In this document: positions 12,401 through 20,333 of the stretch, piece by piece
Layout of the letters: every line of letters begins with the position of its first letter
Numbering within the stretch: position 1 is the stretch's first letter
Origin: a virus
Virus record (IMG/VR): IMGVR_UViG_3300046028_004948
Location: 1 to 28,157 of that record
DNA: 28,157 nt
Strand: one strand, 5' to 3'
Position numbers and translations under genes: made by a program
Notes under the pieces: generated by a model
What the model was told of the DNA's origin: nothing
Seen by the model: only the letters and a program-made list of their open reading frames with translations
Databases searched by the model: none

Positions 12401-12648
12401 TGGAAAAGGTCATCTAGTTGTTCGGGTGTTAGGGAAAATTTAGGCGCAAGAGTAGCGAGCAATTCAGAGTTTCTGCGCACTGTGGTTTCGTATTCCCACG
12501 AGTTTTGTGCCAAGGCTCGCTGCGTCTCGTTAGTGATTTTTGCAATCTCATCGTCAACCAAGTTTGGCGTGATTCCCCGCAAAATCAAGCGGTGGCGAAA
12601 CATCGCCATGCTTAGACTCATTGTATCTCTGTCTGTCTCGTTTTTCAT
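12397..12648 (-). CDS. Small phage protein after the tail fibre
   Basis: An 83-residue helical protein (MKNETDRDTMSLSMAMFRHR, ending SLTPEQLDDLF). No domain recognised. It overlaps the tail fibre stop as ATGA. Small proteins in this position may be tail-fibre chaperones or lysis regulators; nothing in the sequence decides. Confidence 0.5.
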   Translation of the reverse strand: MKNETDRDTMSLSMAMFRHRLILRGITPNLVDDEIAKITNETQRALAQNSWEYETTVRRNSELLATLAPKFSLTPEQLDDLFQ

Positions 12649-14258
12649 CCAAGTATAAGTTTACGGTTAAGTATTTTTGCGATGATTGATTGCCCTGCGA
12701 GCGGGGCAACTGTCGAGTGAGTTGCGGCAAGCCATAGGGGTGTCCCTTGGTTTGCAAATGCCCCACTTGTTGGCCCACCCGCAAGTGTCACCGTTGGGGT
12801 TAGACTCGGCACGGATGCCGCACTATTATTCCCAAACCACGTGTGTGCCGTAACGGTTCCTGCCGCATCCAGACGGACAATAACATTGAAAAACCCGTCA
12901 AGGTTTACTGCGCCTAGCCCAGTGTCGATTCCAGTCCCTTCAACATAAGTGGTGCCGTTGTGCGCCCAAAGGTTAAATTCCAGTTTGCTTGTCAAATTAT
13001 TCCAAGCAATTCGCCATCCGAAGCCCCTGCCTGTTGTCGCGTTCGCGTCTGCCGCAACTGCTGATGCGCCATTAGCCATTCCTATTCCACAGCGAAAACT
13101 TGCGCCATTTGCACCAGCTCCCCCGTGGATAATATTTCCTGCGCTCGCTAGCGATACTGGCATCACAACGTTAGCTGCACCAGAGTTGCCCGGATTGCGA
13201 TTCCAGTTGCGGAAACGATACACGTTTGGGCGCAGATTGGCGGTAGCGGTTGTGAGGTTCAAAGAGTCGCCGTCAGACCCCCCTACTGCTGTTCCCCCAT
13301 TAGCAACAAAGGTTCCGATGTCGCTTTCCATTACTGTAAGGAGTGTAAAAAGCTCCAGTGCTGCTTTGTGCGCCGTTGCTGCGCCCGTTCCATAAGTGTA
13401 AGCCGTGCCGTTAAACGTGGTTGTTCCCGATAGTGTGGCAGCATTAGCGTTTTGCGTTGCTAGCGTTCCAAGTTCTAATGCCGTTCTATGCGCTGCTGCC
13501 GCGCCAGTGCCGTAGGTGTAGCTTGTGGTGTTAAAGGTGGTCGCTGTTCCGCTTGGTATGGTTAAGTTGCGCCCTCCCGCACTCCAAGTGAGGCAAGGTT
13601 GCATACTGCCATCGACAAGCGATGCGCCGCCGCTTTCAACTGCTGCAAAGTTGGTGCTTTTTACTGCTGCGCTTGCGTGCGATGTCTGGATGTGAGCCGC
13701 TGAACCTGCGGTTGAAATTGTAGCGTTTGTGCCTGTAGTGTAGATCGTTGCATTTGCTCCTTGCGTGCCGATTGTCGCTCCTGCTCCTGCTGTTGAGATT
13801 GTAGCATTTGCTCCCTGCGTGGCAATTGTTGCCACCTCCCCTACTGTGAAAATTTCAGCCCCATATCCAAGCGTAAAAATATGCGCATCTGTCCCCTGCG
13901 TGTAAATTTGTGAATAATCACCGTCTGTGTAAATCTCGCCGCCTACTACTTCCAAGTCGGCAATCGATAAATTTGCCGTGCCATCGCTTGTCGTTGCGCT
14001 TGTTACGGAGTTCGGGCCAGCAGGGCCAGTGCTACCTGTCGCGCCGGTGTCGCCTCGCGGGATTGTAAAATTGAATACTGCCGCTGATGTCGTGCCGCTG
14101 TTTGTTACGCTTGCATTTGTCCCAGCTGCGCCCGTTGTTGTCGTGCCGACTGCTACTGTTGCTGATGTCCCTGCCGCGCCTCTTGCTCCAGTTGGTTCAA
14201 CTGTAATGACCCGAACGGGACACTCTCTCTCGATGTGGATGTGAATTGTGTCGCTCAT
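12645..14258 (-). CDS. Tail fibre with collagen-like and nonapeptide repeats
   Basis: A 537-residue protein from the ATG at 14258, which shares its A with the preceding stop (TAATG). An N-terminal region with GARGAAG is followed by a collagen-like stretch (GDTGATGSTGPAGP, about 69-82). Next come ten exact nine-residue repeats of the form I-x-T-x-G-x-x-A-x (109-198), probably a beta-solenoid shaft. A 40-residue duplication follows (TYGTGAAAAHRTALEL and TYGTGAATAHKAALEL). The C-terminal 200 residues are Gly/Asn-rich with aromatics, a likely receptor-binding head of lectin-like character. It is the last tail gene before lysis. Confidence 0.85.
   Translation of the reverse strand: MSDTIHIHIERECPVRVITVEPTGARGAAGTSATVAVGTTTTGAAGTNASVTNSGTTSAAVFNFTIPRGDTGATGSTGPAGPNSVTSATTSDGTANLSIADLEVVGGEIYTDGDYSQIYTQGTDAHIFTLGYGAEIFTVGEVATIATQGANATISTAGAGATIGTQGANATIYTTGTNATISTAGSAAHIQTSHASAAVKSTNFAAVESGGASLVDGSMQPCLTWSAGGRNLTIPSGTATTFNTTSYTYGTGAAAAHRTALELGTLATQNANAATLSGTTTFNGTAYTYGTGAATAHKAALELFTLLTVMESDIGTFVANGGTAVGGSDGDSLNLTTATANLRPNVYRFRNWNRNPGNSGAANVVMPVSLASAGNIIHGGAGANGASFRCGIGMANGASAVAADANATTGRGFGWRIAWNNLTSKLEFNLWAHNGTTYVEGTGIDTGLGAVNLDGFFNVIVRLDAAGTVTAHTWFGNNSAASVPSLTPTVTLAGGPTSGAFANQGTPLWLAATHSTVAPLAGQSIIAKILNRKLILG
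13665..13934 (-). repeat. Ten tandem nonapeptide repeats in the tail fibre
   Basis: Residues 109-198 divide without gaps into ten units such as IYTQGTDAH, IFTLGYGAE, IATQGANAT, ISTAGAGAT and IQTSHASAA (27 bp each). Ile (position 1) and Thr (3) occur in all ten; Gly (5) is in nine and Ala (8) in most. The first four units have aromatic residues at position 2, later ones small residues. Confidence 0.85.
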
Positions 14259-14596
14259 TATGCTTCTCTGGTTACTGTTGTTGCCACTGTGACATTGCCA
14301 CCGATCCATCTCAAAACTTGCCCGTCTCCGTCTTCCATGCGCAGATCCCATAAGTATGATCCAGCCGCGATTGCAAGCGTTTCCGCAGCTGATAGCGTTA
14401 GCGAAATTTCACCGATTGAAGCATTTGTTTCGATGATGACAAATTCACCAACGGCAGTTCCCGCGCTGTTCTTGATTTGCGCTCGCAATGCGTAATCGCT
14501 CAAATCAATCGGCACTTGCTTTTGGCAATCGCTATACATGACGATCCTCTGCGCAAAATCCGTATCATTTTCAATGTATAAATCGAGTAAAGTCAT
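14258..14596 (-). CDS. Tail/baseplate protein, BppU-like
   Basis: A 112-residue beta-rich protein (DFAQRIVMYSDCQKQVPIDL, then YALRAQIKNSAGTAV and SYLWDLRMEDGDGQVLRWIG). This arrangement, a material property followed by 'GEISLTLSAAET', matches the N-terminal domain of baseplate upper proteins and similar adaptors joining the fibre to the tail. It overlaps the glycosyltransferase and fibre genes, so it is probably the fibre adaptor. Confidence 0.6.
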   Translation of the reverse strand: MTLLDLYIENDTDFAQRIVMYSDCQKQVPIDLSDYALRAQIKNSAGTAVGEFVIIETNASIGEISLTLSAAETLAIAAGSYLWDLRMEDGDGQVLRWIGGNVTVATTVTREA

Positions 14597-15951
14597 GAGT
14601 TGATCAAGTTGGTTACGCTTGCGCGGTTCTGATTCAGCATTTTCAAGATGCGATTATATCTTGCCATGTGTCCCGTGTCAATCTTATATAGTGCATCATC
14701 GTTTAATCCGTAGTCAAGCGGGACGCTGAAAACTGGCGCAACGCTTTTTTTAATGGTTACGCATTGACTGGTCAAAAACCACCCAATGATTGCATCATCA
14801 GCGATGGCAGAATCTTGATCTTGAGTTATGCAATAAGCAAAAAACTTCAAAAGCTTTGATTTATTAATATCTCCGCGCTTAACCATAATTCCGCGCCAAG
14901 CTTCTGGAATGGCTTGAGATTGAGCCTCTACAGTTGCATTTGCTAATGCCGTCGATGATTTGAATACGCTGTATTCTCTCACCATTCGCTCAATCATTTG
15001 GCATGAATAGTGATTGTCATCATCAATAATCAAAAGCAAATCGTTTTCATCCGTGACAAAATCCAATGCCCCTAGCCATTTTGTGATAGATCCACAATCA
15101 TCACAGCGATGGACATGCACAATATCAGACATGGCAGCAAGCTCTGACACTAAAGATTCCTCGTATATTTCGCCCGTTCGATGTAATTTGTAAGGGATAG
15201 ATAAAACGATACCGGCAGGTTTGATTCTGTTATCCAAAATCGACTGTATTGCTTGTTTTGCATTTGCCAGCCTGCTCGGTGTGATAGACATGCACGCCCA
15301 TACTTTGCGATCAGTCTTATGTATTGGAGAACCTTTTTTCAAGTGCATCATTTCAGCGTAAGCAAGTTCGCGCTTTTCTGGATCTCTACCATGAATTCCA
15401 CAGTGGATGACCATGGCGCAATTTCCTTCGTAAGTATCAGCTCTCCTCACAAGCGAGTTATAGAACAAATGCACGCCGTTCGGGTATAGCGTTCGAATTG
15501 CGTCACAAATTAAAACGTCCTCATCCCCTTTTCTTCCGCACAAGCTTTTTTGCAATTCGATCTCTAGCATTACCTCTCGCCGAATTGCGTATGATATGCC
15601 AAGAAAACGATTTGGTCTTTCTCGCCACTGTATGCCAGTTGCTTTGACGTTTTGATCTGCAAACGGGTCAAACATGCCTCCCATCAAGTGCCATGCGTCC
15701 ACGTCCAATTTTGCAACAATATCGGCATTTGTTTTGAGCATTGCGTTTATCATCCCACTGCCGCCATTATAGTCCCAGTCCGTAATAACAATTGGCAAAC
15801 CGTAAGACTCATCAACTGGATATTTCCTATCGTTGCCAAGCCACAATTCAACGTCTGGATAGATTTTGCGCCATTGGTCAATAAATAAAGGAAGCATTTT
15901 TTCATCACGCTTCCCACAAATCACAATTGCTGCTGTCGTTTCTTTTTTCAT
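14593..15951 (-). CDS. Two-domain GT-A glycosyltransferase in the tail module
   Basis: A 452-residue protein from the ATG at 15951 (MKKETTAAIVICGKRD); the longer frame overlaps the preceding gene. The N-terminal domain (about 1-205) has AAIVICGKRDEKMLPLFIDQ, a NADIVAKLDVDAW segment with a DxD at 83-85, and GDED at 142-145. The C-terminal domain (about 215-445) has ACMSITPSRLANAKQAIQSI, SITKWLGALDF, a metal-binding LLLIIDDDNHY at 306-315 and IADDAIIGWFL. Both look like GT2-type, nucleotide-sugar-dependent GT-A folds. It would add two sugars or make a disaccharide. Placement among baseplate and fibre genes suggests a virion or cell-surface target. Confidence 0.8.
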   Translation of the reverse strand: MKKETTAAIVICGKRDEKMLPLFIDQWRKIYPDVELWLGNDRKYPVDESYGLPIVITDWDYNGGSGMINAMLKTNADIVAKLDVDAWHLMGGMFDPFADQNVKATGIQWRERPNRFLGISYAIRREVMLEIELQKSLCGRKGDEDVLICDAIRTLYPNGVHLFYNSLVRRADTYEGNCAMVIHCGIHGRDPEKRELAYAEMMHLKKGSPIHKTDRKVWACMSITPSRLANAKQAIQSILDNRIKPAGIVLSIPYKLHRTGEIYEESLVSELAAMSDIVHVHRCDDCGSITKWLGALDFVTDENDLLLIIDDDNHYSCQMIERMVREYSVFKSSTALANATVEAQSQAIPEAWRGIMVKRGDINKSKLLKFFAYCITQDQDSAIADDAIIGWFLTSQCVTIKKSVAPVFSVPLDYGLNDDALYKIDTGHMARYNRILKMLNQNRASVTNLINS

Positions 15952-15956
15952 ATAAG

Positions 15957-16943
15957 TTATACCATCCCACCGCCTCTTCCACTTCTTCCAGAACATCCCG
16001 CGGTAAACGAAATTGAATCAGATGTAATCAATCCATCTTTCCAAGTAAGAACAATGTTTGAATTCCCATCGCAATCAACGTGGGTAAGTTCGCCATCGTT
16101 GTCATTGCCGCGAATTGTAATTGCTGCATCTCCATCTTCTGCGATAACTTGCACTTGTGGCAAGGTATCTCGCTGCTTTATGAGGCGAAATTGTATTGAT
16201 TCGATTGAGTCTTTGGTTTCACCGTCTGGCAAAGGCATGATAATTGGCTCGCCTGCTCCAGCTAATTGAACAATCGTTTTCAGCCAATAAACGTCTTCAG
16301 CATCATCATAATTATGACCAACTGGTCTTAATTCCCCGTCAACGTCTGGTTCCTTGTTTTTGAAATTTACGCGCTCTGAATAGTGGTCGATGTTTTCTCC
16401 GGTGTGAAAGTTTTTGATTTTCGGATTGCCCTCTGGCAATTCAAAAACCGCGAGCTTGTAATAATAGCTCCCGTCTGCACCTCCAAATTGAAATCCTTCT
16501 GGTTTCCAATGCTCATGTGCCTTTTCGTCATCATCAACTAGCAAGTCTGGGACTCCTTGTATCACCCCTTTTTTGTCGCATTCAAAAAATACGTAAATCG
16601 CCTGACCAGCCTCAATTGGAAGCCAAGTTACTTCGCCGCCGTCATACGTTATTTTGTCAACTTCGTGATATTTTAGCGAAGGGTCTTCCATGACTTGCCG
16701 CTCCACGACATAGCCTTCGCCAACTGATACTTTGTATGTTGGATCTCCTTCGCCGCCCGATGGCTCTATTTTCAGCGATACTTCAAACGCTTGTTTTTTC
16801 TGGGAAAATGCAGAAAACCGATCAGGGTATTCCCGTTTCGATAAACGCTTCACCGCTTGGTTCAATTTTGCAATGTCACTTGCTAAAATCTTTTCACCTC
16901 TACGCGGGTCTTGATTGTTTCCAACTGGGGTGTTTGATCTCAT
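15957..16943 (-). CDS. Tail/baseplate structural protein
   Basis: A 328-residue acidic, beta-rich protein. The N-terminus (SNTPVGNNQDPRRGEKILAS, then DIAKLNQAVKRLSK) is helical and typical of phage baseplate or fibre-adaptor starts. The middle is full of Gly/Asp turns (GDPTYKVSVGEGYVV, YDGGEVTWLPIEAGQ), and the tail ends in a Gly/Ser/Arg-rich GCSGRSGRGGGMV. No enzyme motif is present. Both overlap and order place it in the distal tail. Confidence 0.55.
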   Translation of the reverse strand: MRSNTPVGNNQDPRRGEKILASDIAKLNQAVKRLSKREYPDRFSAFSQKKQAFEVSLKIEPSGGEGDPTYKVSVGEGYVVERQVMEDPSLKYHEVDKITYDGGEVTWLPIEAGQAIYVFFECDKKGVIQGVPDLLVDDDEKAHEHWKPEGFQFGGADGSYYYKLAVFELPEGNPKIKNFHTGENIDHYSERVNFKNKEPDVDGELRPVGHNYDDAEDVYWLKTIVQLAGAGEPIIMPLPDGETKDSIESIQFRLIKQRDTLPQVQVIAEDGDAAITIRGNDNDGELTHVDCDGNSNIVLTWKDGLITSDSISFTAGCSGRSGRGGGMV

Positions 16944-17740
16944 GGCTCGTAAAGCAAATTGTTGTCTGGGGTGTCGTCAATCGTCATCCAGGTGCGCGTC
17001 CATGTCACTGGGTTGTCGCTGCTTTTTGTTTCGCTCGCGCCTGACATCATCCAGATTTTATCTGGAGGCGATGGCGGATTATTTGGTGGAGTATCAATTT
17101 TGCCCATGTCAGCCACTTTTTCATCCGACAATCCACCTTGATCCGTTCTTGTCTCAGTGTATTCGCTTACCGGCTCATTGTAAGTCCTGACACCTCGGCG
17201 AATGATCAAGTCAAACCATTGCAATGATTCACCGTCTGTGATCGTTCCAATTTCAAAACCACTGTAAACATCGGTAATTGTAACCGTGCCGCTTTCATCA
17301 TTCCATCGAGCCGTGCCATTATAAAGTTTGACAATAAAATCTTTATCGGCCGGGACTCCAATGTTGACAAATTTCGGATGCTCAATCGTTGGTCTTTCCG
17401 ATAGAGTTGTATTCAAATCGTAAATTGTTTCGCGCTCGGTTTGTCCTTCGTCACCTTCAAACCATCCGACAAGCTGCAATGTTACAATGTCGATCCCATT
17501 GCCGCCGCCATTTTCTTCAAATTCATGGCTTTCGATAAGCAATACGCCAAAAGGATCGGGCGCGTCTGGGTTCACAGTTGCCAGCGTGTTGCCTTTCAAA
17601 AACAAAGCGCGTTCTGAGTCGTATGCGCCATGTCGAAGGCTGAAAGATTGGCTTCCTTTGACCCTGCCTGTCGCGTCAATTGTAACGCGAAAATCATTTC
17701 TTGCCGTTACCTCTGCTAGTCCAAATCCGTTTATGCTCAT
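16940..17740 (-). CDS. Tail protein (distal tail / baseplate)
   Basis: A 266-residue protein that follows the tape measure. It begins MSINGFGLAEVTARNDFRVT and is beta-rich (FEIGTITDGESLQWFDLIIR), with a Pro/Asn-rich hinge NPPSPPDK near 226-237 and a C-terminal WTRTWMTIDDTP. Position directly after the tape measure suggests distal tail, but the sequence does not clearly match gpM/gpL-type proteins. It overlaps both neighbours by four bases. Confidence 0.55.
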   Translation of the reverse strand: MSINGFGLAEVTARNDFRVTIDATGRVKGSQSFSLRHGAYDSERALFLKGNTLATVNPDAPDPFGVLLIESHEFEENGGGNGIDIVTLQLVGWFEGDEGQTERETIYDLNTTLSERPTIEHPKFVNIGVPADKDFIVKLYNGTARWNDESGTVTITDVYSGFEIGTITDGESLQWFDLIIRRGVRTYNEPVSEYTETRTDQGGLSDEKVADMGKIDTPPNNPPSPPDKIWMMSGASETKSSDNPVTWTRTWMTIDDTPDNNLLYEP

Positions 17741-18777
17741 GAATAAAGTGCGCCTCCATCGCGTGCGATTCTTGTCAAAATTTCGTTTGTTTTCATGATC
17801 TCTTTTGTTGGGTCAATTGTTGCCACTTTGCCTCCATTTCCCATTCCGTTACTTGATAAAAAGCTTGGCAATCCAATTGATTTTTTGATTCCTGCTCCAA
17901 TTGATTCTCCGATACCTTCAAACCATTTATTGATTGATTGCATGATGCCAGAATCGCTAAAAACTTCTAATGCTTTGGCAAATTCTGATTTTAATAAATA
18001 TCCAAGTTTTGAAAAATCTGATGATTGAATTGCTGCGTCAATGCCATCAAAAAGCCGTTTTATATAATTGCTTTCATTGCCACCGCCCATTGCGCTAAAC
18101 AATGCCAAATTTAATCCGCGCCATAGTTGCGGGATGCGAGCAAATTGATCTTGCACTTCTCCGAGCTTTGCCGCGCTTTTGTCAATGTTGTCGGCAAATG
18201 CTCCAGTCTCCTCGTTGACCTGATCGAAAACTTGCGTGTTCTTGAAAAGTCGGATCAATTGACGACCCATTTTCGCCCCGAAAATATCGCTCATGACATT
18301 TTCCAATCCGTCAAAGTCGGCACCGAGCGCGGAAACTGCTTTGCCAATCAATTCGAATTGTTGCATCGTCGAAAGACCTTTTAAGTCTTGCATTTTCACC
18401 CCGATGCGAGCAAATGATTTTTGCAGTTCTTCGCCACCATGCGATGCGTCATAGATGTTATCTTTCATTGTTGACAACATGTTTGATGCGCTGACATTGG
18501 CACCGGCAATTTCCAAAGCGCGATTGAGCTTGATGATCTCGGCAGTTGTCGATCCTACTTGCAATGCTGCGTCCTCGGCTTCACCAGCAAAATCCGCAAG
18601 CGAGTTAATGCCAGTTGCCGCCTTGATGATGATCCCTTCAAGCGTTTGCGATGCCGCCAAACCTGCACCCATGGACATGCCTTTGCCAATGTTGCGGAAC
18701 ATGCCACCAATTGCGCCAAAGCCTTTTTTGACTTCGTTCCCGTCGAATCCGACCTTTACTGTTGTGCCAATAGCCAT
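17737..18777 (-). CDS. Short tape measure protein
   Basis: A 346-residue protein starting MAIGTTVKVGFDGNEVKKGF, the usual 'bead-on-string' opening of tape measure proteins. A Gly/Ala-rich helix (MSMGAGLAASQTLEGIIIKA), long amphipathic helices and a Gly-rich C-terminus (LPSFLSSNGMGNGGK) follow. It lies directly after the tail-chaperone pair, the canonical position. At about 0.15 nm per residue the predicted tail is close to 50 nm, short for a siphovirus. The start overlaps the preceding gene by 22 bases. Confidence 0.75.
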   Translation of the reverse strand: MAIGTTVKVGFDGNEVKKGFGAIGGMFRNIGKGMSMGAGLAASQTLEGIIIKAATGINSLADFAGEAEDAALQVGSTTAEIIKLNRALEIAGANVSASNMLSTMKDNIYDASHGGEELQKSFARIGVKMQDLKGLSTMQQFELIGKAVSALGADFDGLENVMSDIFGAKMGRQLIRLFKNTQVFDQVNEETGAFADNIDKSAAKLGEVQDQFARIPQLWRGLNLALFSAMGGGNESNYIKRLFDGIDAAIQSSDFSKLGYLLKSEFAKALEVFSDSGIMQSINKWFEGIGESIGAGIKKSIGLPSFLSSNGMGNGGKVATIDPTKEIMKTNEILTRIARDGGALYS

Positions 18778-18968
18778 GCGTCAAATTGTGATTCTAGTTG
18801 TTCAAATTTCTTGTTGGTTTCATCTGATTCCACCGCCTCTTTATACCTCATCATAGCGCCATTTCTGACGGATTCAGCATAAATGATTTGGATCGTCCTT
18901 GCAAGCTCTGTGTCCCAAATTAGCAAGCTTGGATTTATGCCGTGCCTCAATCCGAAAAATTCGATCAT
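18756..18968 (-). CDS. Tail assembly chaperone, C-terminal (T-like) part
   Basis: A 70-residue ORF (MIEFFGLRHGINPSLLIWDT) whose own ATG lies just after the stop of the upstream chaperone gene. It is in the -1 frame relative to that gene, and the slippery heptamer at 18992-18998 would join the two, adding GDQPCILA as a bridge. In lambda and many siphophages the equivalent G-T fusion helps load tail tube protein on the tape measure. Independent translation from the ATG is also possible. Confidence 0.7.
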   Translation of the reverse strand: MIEFFGLRHGINPSLLIWDTELARTIQIIYAESVRNGAMMRYKEAVESDETNKKFEQLESQFDAWLLAQQ

Positions 18969-18970
18969 AG

Positions 18971-19360
18971 CTAGGATGCACGGCTGATCTCCTTTCCCGA
19001 ATTGTTGATGGCTTCCATCGTCGCTGCGCCAAGTCTTTGCGTGATTTGACCTAGTATGCTAACCACTACCTCATCAATACTGTCGGAAAATTCCGCTGCA
19101 AAATCGGCTAAAATCTCGTTCCGCTGTTGCTTCGTTTTTTTGATGTATTCGCGGATTTCATTGCTTTGCAAATACATAACATAAACGATTTCGATCGAAT
19201 CAATGATCATGTCTCCATCGTCTGTAGATTCGCAGAAATGCCCGTTGCCGAGCGTTTTCAACGTGATATACCTACCAGCCCCCAATGGCTTCAACTCTCG
19301 ATCTCCGAGCTTCTCTGAGCCAAGCCATGCGCCAAGTAATACTTTGTCTCTTTCGTTCAT
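18971..19360 (-). CDS. Tail assembly chaperone (G-like)
   Basis: A 129-residue helical protein (MNERDKVLLGAWLGSEKLGD, later YIKKTKQQRNEILADFAAEF) located between a tail gene and the tape measure, the fixed position of tail assembly chaperones. Near its end the codons TCG GGA AAG contain G GGA AAG in the correct phase for -1 slippage. Normal termination gives this protein; slippage gives a 201-residue fusion. Sequence similarity alone would not identify it, so the call rests on position and on the frameshift signal. Confidence 0.65.
   Translation of the reverse strand: MNERDKVLLGAWLGSEKLGDRELKPLGAGRYITLKTLGNGHFCESTDDGDMIIDSIEIVYVMYLQSNEIREYIKKTKQQRNEILADFAAEFSDSIDEVVVSILGQITQRLGAATMEAINNSGKEISRAS
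18992..18998 (-). other. Programmed -1 frameshift site, G GGA AAG
   Basis: On the minus strand the heptamer GGGAAAG is phased as X-XXY-YYZ in the chaperone frame, 19 bases before its stop. The same heptamer drives the lambda G/G-T frameshift. The -1 frame stays open through to the ATG at 18968 and the following ORF, giving 123 + 8 + 70 residues. Confidence 0.75.
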
Positions 19361-19890
19361 CCGTTTAGTCTATTTCGTAGTTCTTTTTGTTGGTGCTTTG
19401 GAAGCGTTAAATCAATCAACGTCCTTGCATCACCGTTTGTCATGAAAATTTCCCGCCGCGCTTTGTTGTGCAACTTAAAAAGCTGATCCCGATTGCAAAT
19501 GTAAGCCAATGCGTAGCTTTCTGGGTTGTCTGGAAATGCCGCAACGTGATCCGCTGCAATCTGCAAATTGGTTACATGCCCAATGCTAAAAATTGATTGT
19601 GCCAAATCAATCCAGTCGGCAATTGACATTTTAGCTGCCCCTCTGCGGATGAATTGTGATACTTGATTAAGACCGTGGTCCGATGGCAGCAAAGTGTTAT
19701 TTGACCAAGCTTTTGACATGACGTTTGCATCAAGCTTTCCGTCATTGCTTACTGTCTGAAAATGATACCTGCTGTAAACGTTTCCGTTTTCGTGCGATAT
19801 TAGCGAACATGGCTTTTGCTCATCCATCGAAAATCCAATGGTGAGCAATGCCGATGCAAAATGTATGTCTCCTGTGTTAAACGTATGCAT
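19357..19890 (-). CDS. Tail-region protein of unknown function
   Basis: A 177-residue protein (MHTFNTGDIHFASALLTIGF) lying between the tail tube and the chaperones. It has a mixed N-terminal part with DGKLDANVMSKAW and a helical C-terminus (DQLFKLHNKARREIFMTNGD, ending DLTLPKHQQKELRNRL). I recognise no domain. Location suggests a tail assembly factor. Its stop overlaps the chaperone start as ATGA. Confidence 0.5.
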   Translation of the reverse strand: MHTFNTGDIHFASALLTIGFSMDEQKPCSLISHENGNVYSRYHFQTVSNDGKLDANVMSKAWSNNTLLPSDHGLNQVSQFIRRGAAKMSIADWIDLAQSIFSIGHVTNLQIAADHVAAFPDNPESYALAYICNRDQLFKLHNKARREIFMTNGDARTLIDLTLPKHQQKELRNRLNG

Positions 19891-19894
19891 AAAA

Positions 19895-20320
19895 TTACGA
19901 TGCCGTATATACTACGGTTGTGTCGATACCTGGCTTATAAACGCCAGTCAAATCGCCAGTCTCAAAGCCATTGTTTGTGCGTCCCATTGTTGCTCCAGTG
20001 ATGACTACTCCAGCGTTTGTAACTGGTGTCACTTTGAGAATGTCAGTATAAACTGTGCTGCTGTCTGCTGTGGCGTTCGCTAAAACAATTACGTCAGCAA
20101 TGCCCACGACCATACCAGCACCTTTTGTGGTAATAACACCATTAAGGGTCACGTCAATTGCTTCGTTGGAAATTGCCATTCCGACATCTTGACCAACATG
20201 GTTTGGTGCGAATGCGGTTTCAGATGTGCCAGCAAAACTAATGCTAGCGATGAAAAGACCTGCGGAAGTTGCTTCGCTGGCAGCTCCAAATTTTGCGGTA
20301 GAATATACGGTTGCGCTCAT
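19895..20320 (-). CDS. Probable tail tube protein
   Basis: A 141-residue protein from the ATG at 20320 (MSATVYSTAKFGAASEATSA). The frame extends to 20392, but the extension overlaps the previous gene, and the G-free leader AACAACACAAAATTC after that gene's stop fits other starts here. The protein is beta-rich and Thr/Val/Gly-rich (DVTLNGVITTKGAGMVVGIA), the composition of tube and decoration proteins. Order (completion proteins, then this, then chaperones and tape measure) favours the tube. A capsid-decoration role is the alternative. Confidence 0.6.
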   Translation of the reverse strand: MSATVYSTAKFGAASEATSAGLFIASISFAGTSETAFAPNHVGQDVGMAISNEAIDVTLNGVITTKGAGMVVGIADVIVLANATADSSTVYTDILKVTPVTNAGVVITGATMGRTNNGFETGDLTGVYKPGIDTTVVYTAS

Positions 20321-20333
20321 GAATTTTGTGTTG

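Noticed and set aside
12949-13395. 148-codon plus-strand ORF inside the tail fibre
   Set aside because: Antisense shadow produced by Ala/Gly/Thr-rich codons; Pro/Ala-rich with no start signal.
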